Notes: generated by a model not told the origin, from the sequence alone. Counted from the stretch's first letter, positions 18,187 to 28,221 are shown. The stretch is DNA of 64,000 bases from Actinomycetota bacterium (GCA_025355855.1 JANXYU010000029.1:1-64000), one strand, 5' to 3'. Numbers and translations are program-made.

Positions 18187-18767
18187 GGATTCCTCCTTAT
18201 GTACCTGGCTAGCATATCGACCTCTATGTTCACGGGAGAGCCCTCGCTTTTGGCCCCAAGTGTCGTCACGGCCAAAGTATGCGGAATCAACGAAACCGTA
18301 AAACCGGTCTCGTTAACGTCGACGACGGTCAGGCTGATGCCGTCTATCGCGACGCTGCCTTTAGGCGCGATAAATTCTAACAACGCCGGCTCCATCGCAA
18401 AACCCAAAATCACGGCGTTCTGTTCAGACACGCTGGACACGATTCGGCCGGCGCAATCGACATGGCCGCTGACGAAATGTCCGCCTAGACGGTCGCCAAC
18501 CCGCAACGCCATCTCCAGATTGACCGGGTCGCCAGGTTGCAGGTCGCCCAGATCGGTTTTACGCAGCGTCTCGGGCATGACATCGGCTGTGAATGTGTCC
18601 GGGGCGTCGCCGGTCACTGTGAGACAAACGCCGTTCACCGCAATGCTGTCGCCGATCTTTACGTCATTGAGCCAGTCCTCGGCTCTAATCACGAGACGCG
18701 GCGAGGCGCCTACATCTATTTCTACAACGCGCCCTAGTTTCTCTATGATTCCAGAAAACATGTCCAT
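18183..18767 (-). CDS. ribE: Riboflavin synthase alpha subunit
   Basis: [10 protein letters not shown]...[13 protein letters not shown]...[10 protein letters not shown]...DGISLTV duplicated barrels. Confidence 0.97.
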   Translation of the reverse strand: MDMFSGIIEKLGRVVEIDVGASPRLVIRAEDWLNDVKIGDSIAVNGVCLTVTGDAPDTFTADVMPETLRKTDLGDLQPGDPVNLEMALRVGDRLGGHFVSGHVDCAGRIVSSVSEQNAVILGFAMEPALLEFIAPKGSVAIDGISLTVVDVNETGFTVSLIPHTLAVTTLGAKSEGSPVNIEVDMLARYIRRNP

Positions 18768-18788
18768 TCCTCCCGATGACGCGTTCCC

Positions 18789-19907
18789 TTAGGTTTGTGG
18801 GTACGCTTCGATCATGATGTCTTCGCCAACGGTTTGGCATGTTTCAAAGCGCAGTCCGCGAGCGTCTTTAATGTCTTCGACGCCGACTCCGCCGTAAAAG
18901 CCAAGTGCCGCCGTGCCGCCAATGAGCTTAGGCGCAATGAAGAATACGTACTTGTCGACTAAGCCTTCGGTGATGAAGGCCGTTGTCAACGCGGCTCCGC
19001 CCTCGACCATTATCGAGACCATACCGCGTTGCCCCAATTCGCGCAGAAGCCGCTGCAGGTCGATGCGCTCACCGTGACGCGGCACAACCATGATCTCAGC
19101 TCCCGCCGCGCTCAGTTTCTGAGACGCGTCCAGACTCATCAAATCGGTCGTGGCGATAATCGTCGTCTGCTCAGGCGCTCCCTGAATGACTAAAGCGCTT
19201 GCCGGTATCCTGCCTTTTCCATCAACAACGACGCGAACAGGCTGGTGTCCATTGTAGCCGTCCAGGCGAACGTCAAGCCGCGGATCGTCTGCCAGCACCG
19301 TGCCGATTCCGGTTAAAACGACATCGTTAACGCTTCTTAAGGTATGGACCCGGTTCCTCGCCGGCTCTCCGGTAATCCAGCGCGAGCTGCCTGTTTTAGT
19401 GGCGATGCGGCCGTCTAGGCTCATCGCTGTCTTAAGGGTCACAAAAGGCAAACCGCTGGTAATATACTTGTTATACGCCTCGTTCAACCTCTTGGCCTCA
19501 TCCGTCAGCGGGCCTTCCTCAACGGTCACTCCAGCGGCCCGCAAGGCCAGCACCCCTCGTCCGCTCACCGCCGGATTCGGGTCGAGAGTGCCGAAGATAA
19601 CGCGGTTGATCCCGGCTTTAACAATTGCGTCCGTGCAAGGCGGTGTTCTTCCGTGAGTATTGCAGGGTTCTAAACTGACGTACATCGTGCCGCCGTAAGC
19701 CGCTTGTCCCGCCGCCTGCAAGGCATTAACCTCGGCATGCGGTCCGCCCGCATACTGATGCCAACCCTCGCCCACGATACCGCCCGATTGAACGATAACG
19801 GCCCCGACCGCCGGATTCGGGCTTGTTTGCCCTAGTCCGCGGCCGCCAAGTTCGATCGCGCGCTGCATGAATCGATCGTGTTCTGCCAAGACTCTCTCCC
19901 TATTCAA
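18789..19907 (-). CDS. ribD: Bifunctional pyrimidine deaminase/reductase
   Basis: PHAEVNAL, SLEPCNTHGRTPPC deaminase; KTAMSLDGRIATKTGSSRWITG reductase. Confidence 0.97.
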   Translation of the reverse strand: MNRERVLAEHDRFMQRAIELGGRGLGQTSPNPAVGAVIVQSGGIVGEGWHQYAGGPHAEVNALQAAGQAAYGGTMYVSLEPCNTHGRTPPCTDAIVKAGINRVIFGTLDPNPAVSGRGVLALRAAGVTVEEGPLTDEAKRLNEAYNKYITSGLPFVTLKTAMSLDGRIATKTGSSRWITGEPARNRVHTLRSVNDVVLTGIGTVLADDPRLDVRLDGYNGHQPVRVVVDGKGRIPASALVIQGAPEQTTIIATTDLMSLDASQKLSAAGAEIMVVPRHGERIDLQRLLRELGQRGMVSIMVEGGAALTTAFITEGLVDKYVFFIAPKLIGGTAALGFYGGVGVEDIKDARGLRFETCQTVGEDIMIEAYPQT

Positions 19908-19982
19908 ACAAAAAACGCCCGATGCCAGTGCATCAAGCGCCGCGTCCCAAACGTTCGTGTTCGCTAAATAGTTATTAGACGG

Positions 19983-20118
19983 CGCCCTCTTTCATCCGGA
20001 CTATACCGTCGGCTCCGGCTTATATCGGAATCTACTCCGATCTAAGAATCGGAGCTCGCGGGCTGTCCACCGTTGTGGGTTACCGCCGGTCGGGAATCTC
20101 ACCCTGCCCTGAAGGCTG
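19983..20118 (-). ncRNA. FMN riboswitch (RFN element)
   Basis: Minus strand AGGGCAGGGTGAGATTCCCGACCGGCGGTAACCCACAACGG...GGACAGCCCGCGAGC...CCGACGGTATAGTCCGGATGAAAGAGGGCG, upstream of ribD. Confidence 0.95.
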
Positions 20119-20134
20119 TGTGTGAATTATATCA

Positions 20135-20836
20135 TCAATCGTCGCGACTGCGAAGAATCAGGTATAGGAGCGTGACCACAGCGGACGCGGCGGCCGCCAC
20201 ATATGTTAGCGCCGCGGCGCTCAATACCCGGCGCGTGGGCTGGTATTCGTCGCCGGTGATGATACCGCTGTCGGCCAGTTGGGCCATCGCTCGGCGGCTG
20301 GCGTTGAACTCAACAGGCAATGTGACAATTTGAAACAAGACCGCTATGGCAAAAATGACTATCCCGATATTCATGATCAGATAACCTACCGAGGAATGAA
20401 ACCAACCCACGACCAGCAGGCCGACGAAAAACATCGGAATCGCCATCTGGCTGCCGAAATTTGCGGCCGGTACTAGGCCGGCTCGCAGGCGCATCGGCCA
20501 GTAGCCGCGGGCGTCCTGCATCGCGTGGCCCGCTTCATGGGCCGCGACACCCAGCGCCGCTAACGACAAGCCATCATATACATCGGGTGACAAGTGGAGA
20601 ATGCGCGCCCGGGGATCGTAGTTGTCGCTCAAATTACCTTGGACCTTATCAATCGCGACATCTTGAAGGTTATTGCTGTCCAACAACCGGCGGCTCGCTT
20701 GCGCGCCTGTCAGACCGGAAAGGGGCGCCACCTGGGAATACTTACGAAACGCTGACTTCACCCTGTACTGCGCAAAGAGGGTAAAGATTAAAACTGGCGC
20801 CATTAGTATCAGGTAAAGAGGGTCAAAGAAAAACAT
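20135..20836 (-). CDS. Membrane zinc metallopeptidase (YugP/Zn_peptidase_2 type)
   Basis: AAHEAGHAMQDARGY, several TM segments, FNASRRAM. Confidence 0.92.
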   Translation of the reverse strand: MFFFDPLYLILMAPVLIFTLFAQYRVKSAFRKYSQVAPLSGLTGAQASRRLLDSNNLQDVAIDKVQGNLSDNYDPRARILHLSPDVYDGLSLAALGVAAHEAGHAMQDARGYWPMRLRAGLVPAANFGSQMAIPMFFVGLLVVGWFHSSVGYLIMNIGIVIFAIAVLFQIVTLPVEFNASRRAMAQLADSGIITGDEYQPTRRVLSAAALTYVAAAASAVVTLLYLILRSRDD

Positions 20837-20840
20837 AGGT

Positions 20841-21770
20841 TTATTCTACCACTGCTCCCGGCCGAGGCCGGTAGCCTCGATTGAACTCCGCCCCTGTTAA
20901 TCGGGCACGGCCCGCCGGCTGCAATTCGAGTAATAGTAAAGCGCCTGAACCGCAAGCAATCACGGGTCCGGCTGCGGTTAGTTCAACAATCGTGCCGGGG
21001 GTTGCCGGCTCCGCCAGCGGCCGAGCGGCCGCGCGCCAGACTTTGATCCGACCGCCTGCGAACATGAAATATGCTCCCGGATTCGGATTAAGACCGCGCA
21101 CGAGGTTCTTAAGATTAATGGCGTCACCCGCCCAGTTTAACTTGGCTTCGGCTTTGTCGATTTTGGACGCGTACGTCGCGCCGTCCGATTGGGGCCGCCA
21201 AACCGCTTGGCCGCTTTCAATCAGGTCAAGTGCATCCAATAGCAATTCCGCTCCTACCAGGCTGAGTTTGCCGAACATGTCGCCGGCCGTGTCATCCGCC
21301 TCGATTGGTAGCGTAGCCGTTAGCAGGGTTTCACCGGTATCAACCTCCGGTGCGACCTTAACAATCGTCACTCCGGTTTCGGTGTCGCCGTTGATCACCG
21401 CTCTTTGAATGGGCGCCGCCCCGCGATAGCGAGGCAAAATCGAGCCGTGAATGTTTATCGCTCCGAACCGCGGTTCTGTCCATGCCCAAGACGGCAGTAT
21501 GCGCCCATAGGCGGCGACTACCACCAATTCCGGTTGATAGGACATAAATCTGTCTTGGGCCGCCTGATCGCGTAGGGATTCCGGCTGCCAGACCGTCACG
21601 CCGCCAGCCGCGGCAGCAGTATGCACCGGGGTAGGAATCATCTTAAGACCACGTCCGCTTGGCCGGTCGGGCTGGCTGATTGCGACCACGAGTTCGTGGC
21701 GGCTCTCCAGGAGAGCCAGTAACGGCGGGACGGCGAAAGCGCCCGTACCCATATAGGCGAGCCGGATTAT
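20841..21770 (-). CDS. fmt: Methionyl-tRNA formyltransferase (start proposed at AUA 21770)
   Basis: GAINIHGSILPRYRGAAPIQRAVINGDTETGVTI. First ATG (21752) cuts off the conserved IIRLAY-MGTGAFA N-terminus. Confidence 0.93.
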   Translation of the reverse strand: MIRLAYMGTGAFAVPPLLALLESRHELVVAISQPDRPSGRGLKMIPTPVHTAAAAGGVTVWQPESLRDQAAQDRFMSYQPELVVVAAYGRILPSWAWTEPRFGAINIHGSILPRYRGAAPIQRAVINGDTETGVTIVKVAPEVDTGETLLTATLPIEADDTAGDMFGKLSLVGAELLLDALDLIESGQAVWRPQSDGATYASKIDKAEAKLNWAGDAINLKNLVRGLNPNPGAYFMFAGGRIKVWRAAARPLAEPATPGTIVELTAAGPVIACGSGALLLLELQPAGRARLTGAEFNRGYRPRPGAVVE

Positions 21771-22258
21771 CCTCTGTCCTCTCGAATCATTTCGTGGATA
21801 AGGCGGCGCCGTTCTTCTTCGGTTGTGCGGTCAACAATCATCACGCCGTTCAAGTGATCAATCTCATGTTGAAAAAGCCTAGCCAACAAGCCTTCGGCAT
21901 CTATCTCTTGGATTGCGCCAAGCTCGTCGAACGCCTTGATCTTTACGGCCGCGCGACGACGTACAGTTACCTCGCCGCCGGGGATACTTAAACAGCCTTC
22001 CGTATCTTCCTCCATTTCAGGGCTTTCCCACACTACTTGCGGATTGAGCATGACGCGCAGGCCCTCGCCCATATCGTAAACAAAGATACGCTTTAGGATG
22101 CCGACCTGGGGCGCGGCTAAGCCTAAGCCCTTCGCCTCGCGCAAGGTATCGGTCATATCGTTGATTATCGTCTTCAGCTCAGCCGAATCGATATCCCCTT
22201 CCGGAACCGGATATCTTAACACCGGATCGCCCAATTTATGAATCGACAGAACCATCAC
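21767..22258 (-). CDS. def: Peptide deformylase
   Basis: GLGLAAPQVG, EGCLSIPG, QHEIDHLNG. Confidence 0.97.
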   Translation of the reverse strand: MMVLSIHKLGDPVLRYPVPEGDIDSAELKTIINDMTDTLREAKGLGLAAPQVGILKRIFVYDMGEGLRVMLNPQVVWESPEMEEDTEGCLSIPGGEVTVRRRAAVKIKAFDELGAIQEIDAEGLLARLFQHEIDHLNGVMIVDRTTEEERRRLIHEMIREDRG

Positions 22259-22279
22259 TAACCTCCTCTGATAAGCATA

Positions 22280-24571
22280 TCAGAGGAGACTCATCGGGTC
22301 GACGTCATAGGTCAGGGCAGGCCCGTCGCGGCCGTCGCGCGGCACTAGGCTCCCATAAACGTCGCGTAAGAAGCGTTTGACCGCCGGGTCTCCGTCGGTC
22401 TTCAGCAAGATGTGCCAACGGTAACGGTTTTTCAGCCGGCTCAGCGGTGCCGGAGCCGGTCCCAGCAGTTCTTTAACGCTGGGCAGCAGGCCGTCCCCCA
22501 TCTTGTCTCGCACCAGGTCGGCAGCCCTGTTTGCCAGCGCAATAGCCGCGTCTTCGTCAGTGGCTGATATCCCGATATTGATCAGTTCAGAGAATGGAGG
22601 ATAATCCAACGCGTCTCGCAGCGTCACTTCGTGTTCATAGAAGGTGTCGTAGTCGCCGGTCAGTAGGGCTTGAATCGCATAGTTGTCTGGGTTATACGTT
22701 TGAACTAATACTTTGCCCGACGACGCCCCTCGCCCGGCCCTACCTCCCACCTGCATCATCAATTGAAAAGTTCGCTCGCCAGCTCGAAAATCAGGCAGGT
22801 TCAAAGCTGTATCAGCGTTTATTATGCCCACGAGCGTAACGTCTGGGAAGTCAAGGCCTTTTGCAATCATTTGCGTGCCTAATAGAATTCCCCCCGTCTG
22901 GGCTCGAAAGGCGACCAGCTTTGTTCGGTGCGCGTCTTTGGCGGTTGTTGTGTCTGAATCCATCCGTGTTAGCGGCGTGTCCGGGTAGAGTTCTTTGAGT
23001 TCGGATTCGACACGTTCCGTGCCCGCGCCGAAAAAGCCGATCCCGCGTCCCCCGCACTCCGGACAGACCGATGGAGCCGGTTCGGTGAAGCCGCAATGAT
23101 GACACATCAGGGCTCTCTCGCGGCTGTGATAGGTCAAAGACACGTTGCAGCGAACGCAATTTATGACATGACCGCAATCACGGCAGATAATAAAATTGGC
23201 GAAACCGCGACGATTAAGAAACAAGATAGCTTTGTCGCCGCGCCTTATCGTCTCACTCAGTTCGTCCAGTAAACGCGTGCTGAAAAAACCAGACTCACCG
23301 ACGCGCTCGGCGGACTTCATGTCCACTATCTCCACAGTGGGCATCGGCCGGTCTTCAATGCGCTTTGTCAGTTTGACCAGGCGGTACTCGGACTTGTCCG
23401 CATGGTAGCGGCTCTCGACAGAGGGGGTGGCGCTCCCCATTATGACGCCGGCCCTAGACAATTCCGCTCGCTTTATCGCGACCTCGCGAGCGTGATAGCG
23501 TGGCGTGCGGTCTTGTTTGTAGCTAGGCTCGTGCTCCTCATCAATGACGATCAGACCAAGGTTTTCGACCGGCGCCCAGACAGCCGAGCGCGCCCCCACG
23601 ACAACCGAGTAGCTGCCGTCGCGAATACGCCGCCACTGGTCGTACCGCTCGCCCAGACCTAGCCCGCTATGGAGAACGGCAACTTTTCCCCCGAACCGTG
23701 TTCGGAAGCGGCTAACCGTTTGCGGTGTCAGCGCGATTTCGGGAACGAGAGCGATGGCCGTCTGACCCCGTTCCAGAACACGTTCAATGGCGCGCAGATA
23801 GATCTCTGTTTTGCCACTGCCGGTCACACCTTGCAAGAGAAACGGACGGCCACCCGAGTCGGACCCGGTTATGGCCGTCAAGGCCTGCTGTTGTTCCGCA
23901 GTAAGCTGCAGATCTAGCGGCAGCTCTTCGGGATATGTAAAGTCCGGTTCGCGGTAGGTGTCTTCCATATATAAAGCCACCAGTCCCTTGGCGGCGAGAG
24001 CCCGCAGCGTAGCTGACGAGGCTCCGGTGAATGCCGCTACCCGATGAGCCGGCAACGGGCCGTCGGCCAGAGCTCGCAACGCTGCCGCCTGCCGCGGCGC
24101 GCGGCTTAATTCTAAAGCCGCTTGCAGCGCTTCGTCCGCCGTTATCATAAGCCTGGCATATCTCTCTTTTTTAATGTTTACTTGAGGTTGAGATATTGAG
24201 TACCGGGGTTCTTTGTCGGCAGCCGACGTCTCCTGCCGCAACCGGCGACTTCGGCCGGGCGGCAACATCAGTCGGATTACATCAGACACCGAGCAGATAT
24301 ATTTTTCGGCGGTCCAGATGGCCAGGGAAGCCATGGTTTCGTCAAAAGCGCGCGGTTCGGCCAAAACTGCCTTGATCAATTGATGTTTAGATCGGGACGG
24401 TTGGGCTAGAACTTCGATCACGTAGCCGAGCCGAGGCGTTTTTCCGAAAGGCACGACGACCGTGGCGCCGACTTGGGCGCTTTCGATCAATGTCTCTGGA
24501 ATCTCATACTCAAAAGGCCGGTCGATACCTTTGGCCGAAATATCTATGATTACTGACGCGTAGCCAGACAT
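22280..24571 (-). CDS. priA: Primosomal replication protein N' (helicase)
   Basis: LLQGVTGSGKTEIYLRAI, IDEEHEPSYKQ, CxxC zinc cluster CRDCGHVINCVRCN, GTQMIAKGLDFPDVTLVGI. Confidence 0.97.
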   Translation of the reverse strand: MSGYASVIIDISAKGIDRPFEYEIPETLIESAQVGATVVVPFGKTPRLGYVIEVLAQPSRSKHQLIKAVLAEPRAFDETMASLAIWTAEKYICSVSDVIRLMLPPGRSRRLRQETSAADKEPRYSISQPQVNIKKERYARLMITADEALQAALELSRAPRQAAALRALADGPLPAHRVAAFTGASSATLRALAAKGLVALYMEDTYREPDFTYPEELPLDLQLTAEQQQALTAITGSDSGGRPFLLQGVTGSGKTEIYLRAIERVLERGQTAIALVPEIALTPQTVSRFRTRFGGKVAVLHSGLGLGERYDQWRRIRDGSYSVVVGARSAVWAPVENLGLIVIDEEHEPSYKQDRTPRYHAREVAIKRAELSRAGVIMGSATPSVESRYHADKSEYRLVKLTKRIEDRPMPTVEIVDMKSAERVGESGFFSTRLLDELSETIRRGDKAILFLNRRGFANFIICRDCGHVINCVRCNVSLTYHSRERALMCHHCGFTEPAPSVCPECGGRGIGFFGAGTERVESELKELYPDTPLTRMDSDTTTAKDAHRTKLVAFRAQTGGILLGTQMIAKGLDFPDVTLVGIINADTALNLPDFRAGERTFQLMMQVGGRAGRGASSGKVLVQTYNPDNYAIQALLTGDYDTFYEHEVTLRDALDYPPFSELINIGISATDEDAAIALANRAADLVRDKMGDGLLPSVKELLGPAPAPLSRLKNRYRWHILLKTDGDPAVKRFLRDVYGSLVPRDGRDGPALTYDVDPMSLL

Positions 24572-24621
24572 TTAGGCCCTTTCGACCTTAAAGATTCAAG
24601 GATTGACTCCGTCTAACGAAG

Positions 24622-24699
24622 TGGTCGGGCGGGCGGGATTCGAACCCGCGGCCTCTAGACCCCCAGTCTAGTGCGCTAACCAAGCTGCGCTACCGCCCG
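24622..24699 (-). tRNA. tRNA-Pro (GGG)
   Basis: Minus strand CGGGCGGTAGCGCAGCTTGGTTAGCGCACTAGACTGGGGGTCTAGAGGCCGCGGGTTCGAATCCCGCCCGCCCGACCA; cloverleaf, loop CTGGGGG, encoded CCA. Confidence 0.95.
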
Positions 24700-24753
24700 A
24701 CGCTTAAGTTTTACATTATAGCTATCGGGGCGATGAAACGCCAAAATGAGCGG

Positions 24754-26367
24754 TCAATCGAATTTGTAGCCCTCTCTAAATATTTGTACGCAAGCGTCAA
24801 CGACGGTCTCGTCATACAGGCTTCCCCGCCCCGCTTTGATTTCGGTTATCGCTTCATCGCAGCCAAGCATAGCCCGGTAGGGCCGGTTACTGCACATCGA
24901 CTCGACGACATCGGCCACGGCCAATATCCTTGCCTCCAGGCAGATTTCGCCGTTCTTCAGACCTTGGGGGTAACCGCTGCCGTCGATTCTTTCGTGATGT
25001 TGCAGTACGGCCTTGGCGATCGGCCACGGAAAATCGATCTTCTCCAAAATGTCCGCCCCAAACCGGGAGTGGGTTTGCACCATCCCGAACTCTATGTCGG
25101 TGAGTCCCGTCGGCTTTACCAGTATCTCGGACGGGACGTATATCTTGCCGATGTCATGCACCATGGCCGCGATCCGGACCCCCTCTATCCGCTCCTCGCT
25201 AAAACCCAGTAACCGCGAGATGGCTGTAGCTAACGTGACCACACGTTCTTGATGACCTGCCGTGTAGGGGTCCTTTTTCTCCGCAGTCACGGCCAAAGCG
25301 CTAACTGTCTCTTGAACCATGCGGCGCAGTTGAAGCAGACTTTCGCGCAACGCCGCATCGGCGATATCACGGGCCCGCGCTATGTCTAGCTTCTGAATCG
25401 CCAATGTTATCTGTTTGGCGACGGACCCGGTGAACTCCAATTCATCCTTTGTCCAGTCGCGCCGTTGTGTTACTTGGTTAAAAACCAGCGAATAAAATTT
25501 CTGGTCTTCATAAAAGAACGGATACCAAAGCAGACTTTTGATGCCCATGCTGCCGTGCAACAGTTCCGAAGAACTGTCTCCTACCAGTACCGAGTTGACT
25601 TCGTTATAATGGCTGACCAAAGGCTGCCGTTTCTTCCAAAGACTGACAGCGCCGCGCAAAAAGACATCAAGCGGAAAATCGTTCCTGGTTGATTTAGCGG
25701 TCTTGGATTTAGGATTTAGCCACTCACTTAGGCCCTCGATTATTTCCTTGTTGAAATCGACCCGGTAAATCAACACGCGATCGATTCCGAGAGTTTCACC
25801 GACAGTCTCGACCATCTGCTGCAACAATCCCTGCCGGTCCTCGGTAGCGATGATAGCCTCAGCTAGAGCGCTGACGCTTTTTGCGTACCCGAGACGTTGT
25901 TTCAGCTCCGCCTCGCTTCTCGCAATGGCGATCTCGGCGACCTTGCGGTCGGTTATATCGCGCGAGAAACCAATAACGCCTCGGACCTTTCCCGCGCCAT
26001 CTTTTACCGGAACCAAGCGCGTACTCAGCCAGATATTCTGCGCTCCGAAAGCGGACCAGTCTTCACACAACACTGTTTCGCCATTACCAAAAACACGTTG
26101 CAAGCTCTTAAGCTGATGTTCGGCCGCTTGCGGCGGGAATAGGTCGGAAATGGATTGACCCATGATCATCTCCGGACTGCCGCCCAGCTGGCTGGCGCCA
26201 TAGGTGTTGACGTAAACAACACGCATATCTGTATCAATAATGTAGATACTATCCTCGGCCGCCTCGGCTATCAAACGATAGTCGGCCTGAATATCGCGCG
26301 TGGCTCTTTCCTTTTTTGTTTTGGTTCCGGCCATCTTAAGAGTCAGCTCCCACGAACAATTGAGCAT
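24754..26367 (-). CDS. PAS-GAF-HD-GYP c-di-GMP phosphodiesterase
   Basis: PAS YRLIAEAAEDSIYIIDTDMRV; HDIGKIYVPSEIL and HHERIDGSGYP. Confidence 0.93.
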   Translation of the reverse strand: MLNCSWELTLKMAGTKTKKERATRDIQADYRLIAEAAEDSIYIIDTDMRVVYVNTYGASQLGGSPEMIMGQSISDLFPPQAAEHQLKSLQRVFGNGETVLCEDWSAFGAQNIWLSTRLVPVKDGAGKVRGVIGFSRDITDRKVAEIAIARSEAELKQRLGYAKSVSALAEAIIATEDRQGLLQQMVETVGETLGIDRVLIYRVDFNKEIIEGLSEWLNPKSKTAKSTRNDFPLDVFLRGAVSLWKKRQPLVSHYNEVNSVLVGDSSSELLHGSMGIKSLLWYPFFYEDQKFYSLVFNQVTQRRDWTKDELEFTGSVAKQITLAIQKLDIARARDIADAALRESLLQLRRMVQETVSALAVTAEKKDPYTAGHQERVVTLATAISRLLGFSEERIEGVRIAAMVHDIGKIYVPSEILVKPTGLTDIEFGMVQTHSRFGADILEKIDFPWPIAKAVLQHHERIDGSGYPQGLKNGEICLEARILAVADVVESMCSNRPYRAMLGCDEAITEIKAGRGSLYDETVVDACVQIFREGYKFD

Positions 26368-26439
26368 TGGTTCTCGCTAACAAGTCTACACCAATGCCGC
26401 TTACTCTTTAAGCCGTAAATGTATTAGCATTGCCTTATG

Positions 26440-26640
26440 ACTAGCAATCGGTCATCTTGGAACCCACCAAAACGCCGAACGGTCATCCTGGGATTCGACC
26501 ATTAAGTTGAATCGCAGGAACTGAGACGAATCCCACTATCCAGCTAAAATCGTGCGTGGTAGGTCAGTAAACGATAACGCTCTACGTCATTGCGAGGCGC
26601 TCACGAAGTGAGCAACGAAGCAAACTCCGAAAAAACCTTG
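26440..26640. repeat. Degenerate REP-like intergenic repeats
   Basis: ctctacgtcattgcgaggcgctcacgaagtgagcaacgaagcaaactc has an internal GCTCAC-GAA-GTGAGC hairpin; flanked by gtcatcctgggattcgacc-like units. Confidence 0.65.
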
Positions 26641-26679
26641 AAACCTCTCCTCTCCTCGTGCTACACTATCCTTCCAATA

Positions 26680-26693
26680 CGAACACATGTTCG
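26680..26693. promoter_or_regulatory. LexA/SOS box (CGAACACATGTTCG)
   Basis: Near-perfect SOS consensus, just downstream of TTGAAA-18-TACACT and upstream of the 26712 ORF. Confidence 0.88.
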
Positions 26694-26711
26694 CTACTTA
26701 CGAGGCACTTT

Positions 26712-26963
26712 ATGATCGAGGAAATCAAAGAAACCATACGGGTTAAAGCCATCTTCACCGACGGCCGCCTGCGGCCTGAGGCCTTCGTTTGGCGGCGGCG
26801 CGTCTATGGGGTCAAAGATATTCACGGCGCCTACGACAACCGTCTGGGCCGGGCTAAACAACTGCACTATGCGGTCGGTTGCGGCAACGATGACGTCTAT
26901 GAGATCGCCCTGGACACGGATAAAATGGAGTGGCGTCTTGACAGGATTCATACCCCGGGATAG
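26712..26963 (+). CDS. SOS-controlled small protein of unknown function upstream of dinB
   Basis: MIEEIKETIRVKAIFTDGRLRPEAFVWRRRVYGVKDIH...MEWRLDRIHTPG; ATG 19 nt after the SOS box, overlaps dinB. Confidence 0.8.
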   Translation: MIEEIKETIRVKAIFTDGRLRPEAFVWRRRVYGVKDIHGAYDNRLGRAKQLHYAVGCGNDDVYEIALDTDKMEWRLDRIHTPG

Positions 26964-28221
26964 CGCGGCCGTCGACTCTCCCCCGCTCGCGACCGCTTCT
27001 GATATTATTCACTTGGATATGGACGCCTATTTCGCGTCTGTCGAGCAACGCGACATGCCTCTTTATCGCGGCCGCCCCCTGGTCGTCTGCCACACGGACG
27101 ACCCGAACTCTCTCCGCGGCGTGGTTTCTGCGGCCTCTTACGAGGCCCGGACCTATGGGGTCAAGGCCGGCGTTTCCGTACTGGAGGCGAAAAAGGTGCT
27201 CAAAAACGCCATCTTCATCGCCGGCAACTACGACAAATATCTCCACACCACCCGCCAGATCAAGGATATCTGCCGGCGCTACTCCGATGTCGTCGAGGTT
27301 TATTCCGTCGACGAGCTGTTTATCGACGCGTCCAAAGTCAAACATCTTTTCGGCGGGACCGCTCGCGTCGCTCTGGAAATCAAACGAGCCATTCAAAACG
27401 AGCTCAACCTGACAGCGTCCGTTGGTGTCGGCCCCAACAAACTGGTGGCCAAAATGGCGTCGGAACTCAACAAACCCGACGGCTTCACCGTCATCGAACC
27501 GCAGGATCTGCCCGACGTATTCGCGTCTTTGCCCGTCGGAGACATCGTCGGCGTCGGCCGGCGGATGAAACGTCATTTCGACGCCATCGGGGTCAAAACG
27601 ATCGGCGATCTGTCGCGCGTCCCGGTATCTTATCTGACGGCCAAATTCGGCGTAGTGGGAGCGGCCCTGCACAACGCGTCGCTGGGCATAGACGGTTCAG
27701 TCGTAGCGGGACGCCAGGCCAGGGAGATAGTCAAATCCTTTGGCCACACCAATGCTCTCAGCGGGGGCTTATCAGACAAGCGCGAACTAAAAAGGTTGCT
27801 TCTGGGGCTTACGGAAGGCGTAGCGCGACGGATGCGCCGAGAGGGCTATTACGGCCGAGCCATAACGCTTCGCCTATCGCTAGCCCGCATGTTCTCAATT
27901 TCCCGTTCTAAAACCACCGCATATTTCACCCAGGAAGCTAAGGATATTTACCCCATCGCCGTCGCCCTGTTCGACCGGGAAAGCGAGCTTGTCGAGCAAT
28001 ATCCGCCGTCTTTGATCGGCGTCTCAGTCAGCCGTCTGATAAGAACGGAAGACGGCATCCAGCTGTCGGTTTTCGACCTAATCGAAAGAAAGAACAAGGA
28101 GCTTACCGGTGCAGTTGACGCCGTCCGGGATAAATTCGGGGAAAGAGCAGTTTTCCGGGCCTCGCTCGACACCTGGAAACGGCAACACCATACCGTCCCC
28201 CGGCTGGAGGTTGCTAAGTAA
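26938..28221 (+). CDS. dinB: Y-family DNA polymerase (Pol IV/DinB)
   Basis: IIHLDMDAYFASVEQRD, YSVDELFID, SVGVGPNKLVAKMAS. TTG at 26938 has a GGAG RBS; the track start at 26806 lies inside the upstream gene. Confidence 0.94.
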   Translation: MTGFIPRDSAAVDSPPLATASDIIHLDMDAYFASVEQRDMPLYRGRPLVVCHTDDPNSLRGVVSAASYEARTYGVKAGVSVLEAKKVLKNAIFIAGNYDKYLHTTRQIKDICRRYSDVVEVYSVDELFIDASKVKHLFGGTARVALEIKRAIQNELNLTASVGVGPNKLVAKMASELNKPDGFTVIEPQDLPDVFASLPVGDIVGVGRRMKRHFDAIGVKTIGDLSRVPVSYLTAKFGVVGAALHNASLGIDGSVVAGRQAREIVKSFGHTNALSGGLSDKRELKRLLLGLTEGVARRMRREGYYGRAITLRLSLARMFSISRSKTTAYFTQEAKDIYPIAVALFDRESELVEQYPPSLIGVSVSRLIRTEDGIQLSVFDLIERKNKELTGAVDAVRDKFGERAVFRASLDTWKRQHHTVPRLEVAK

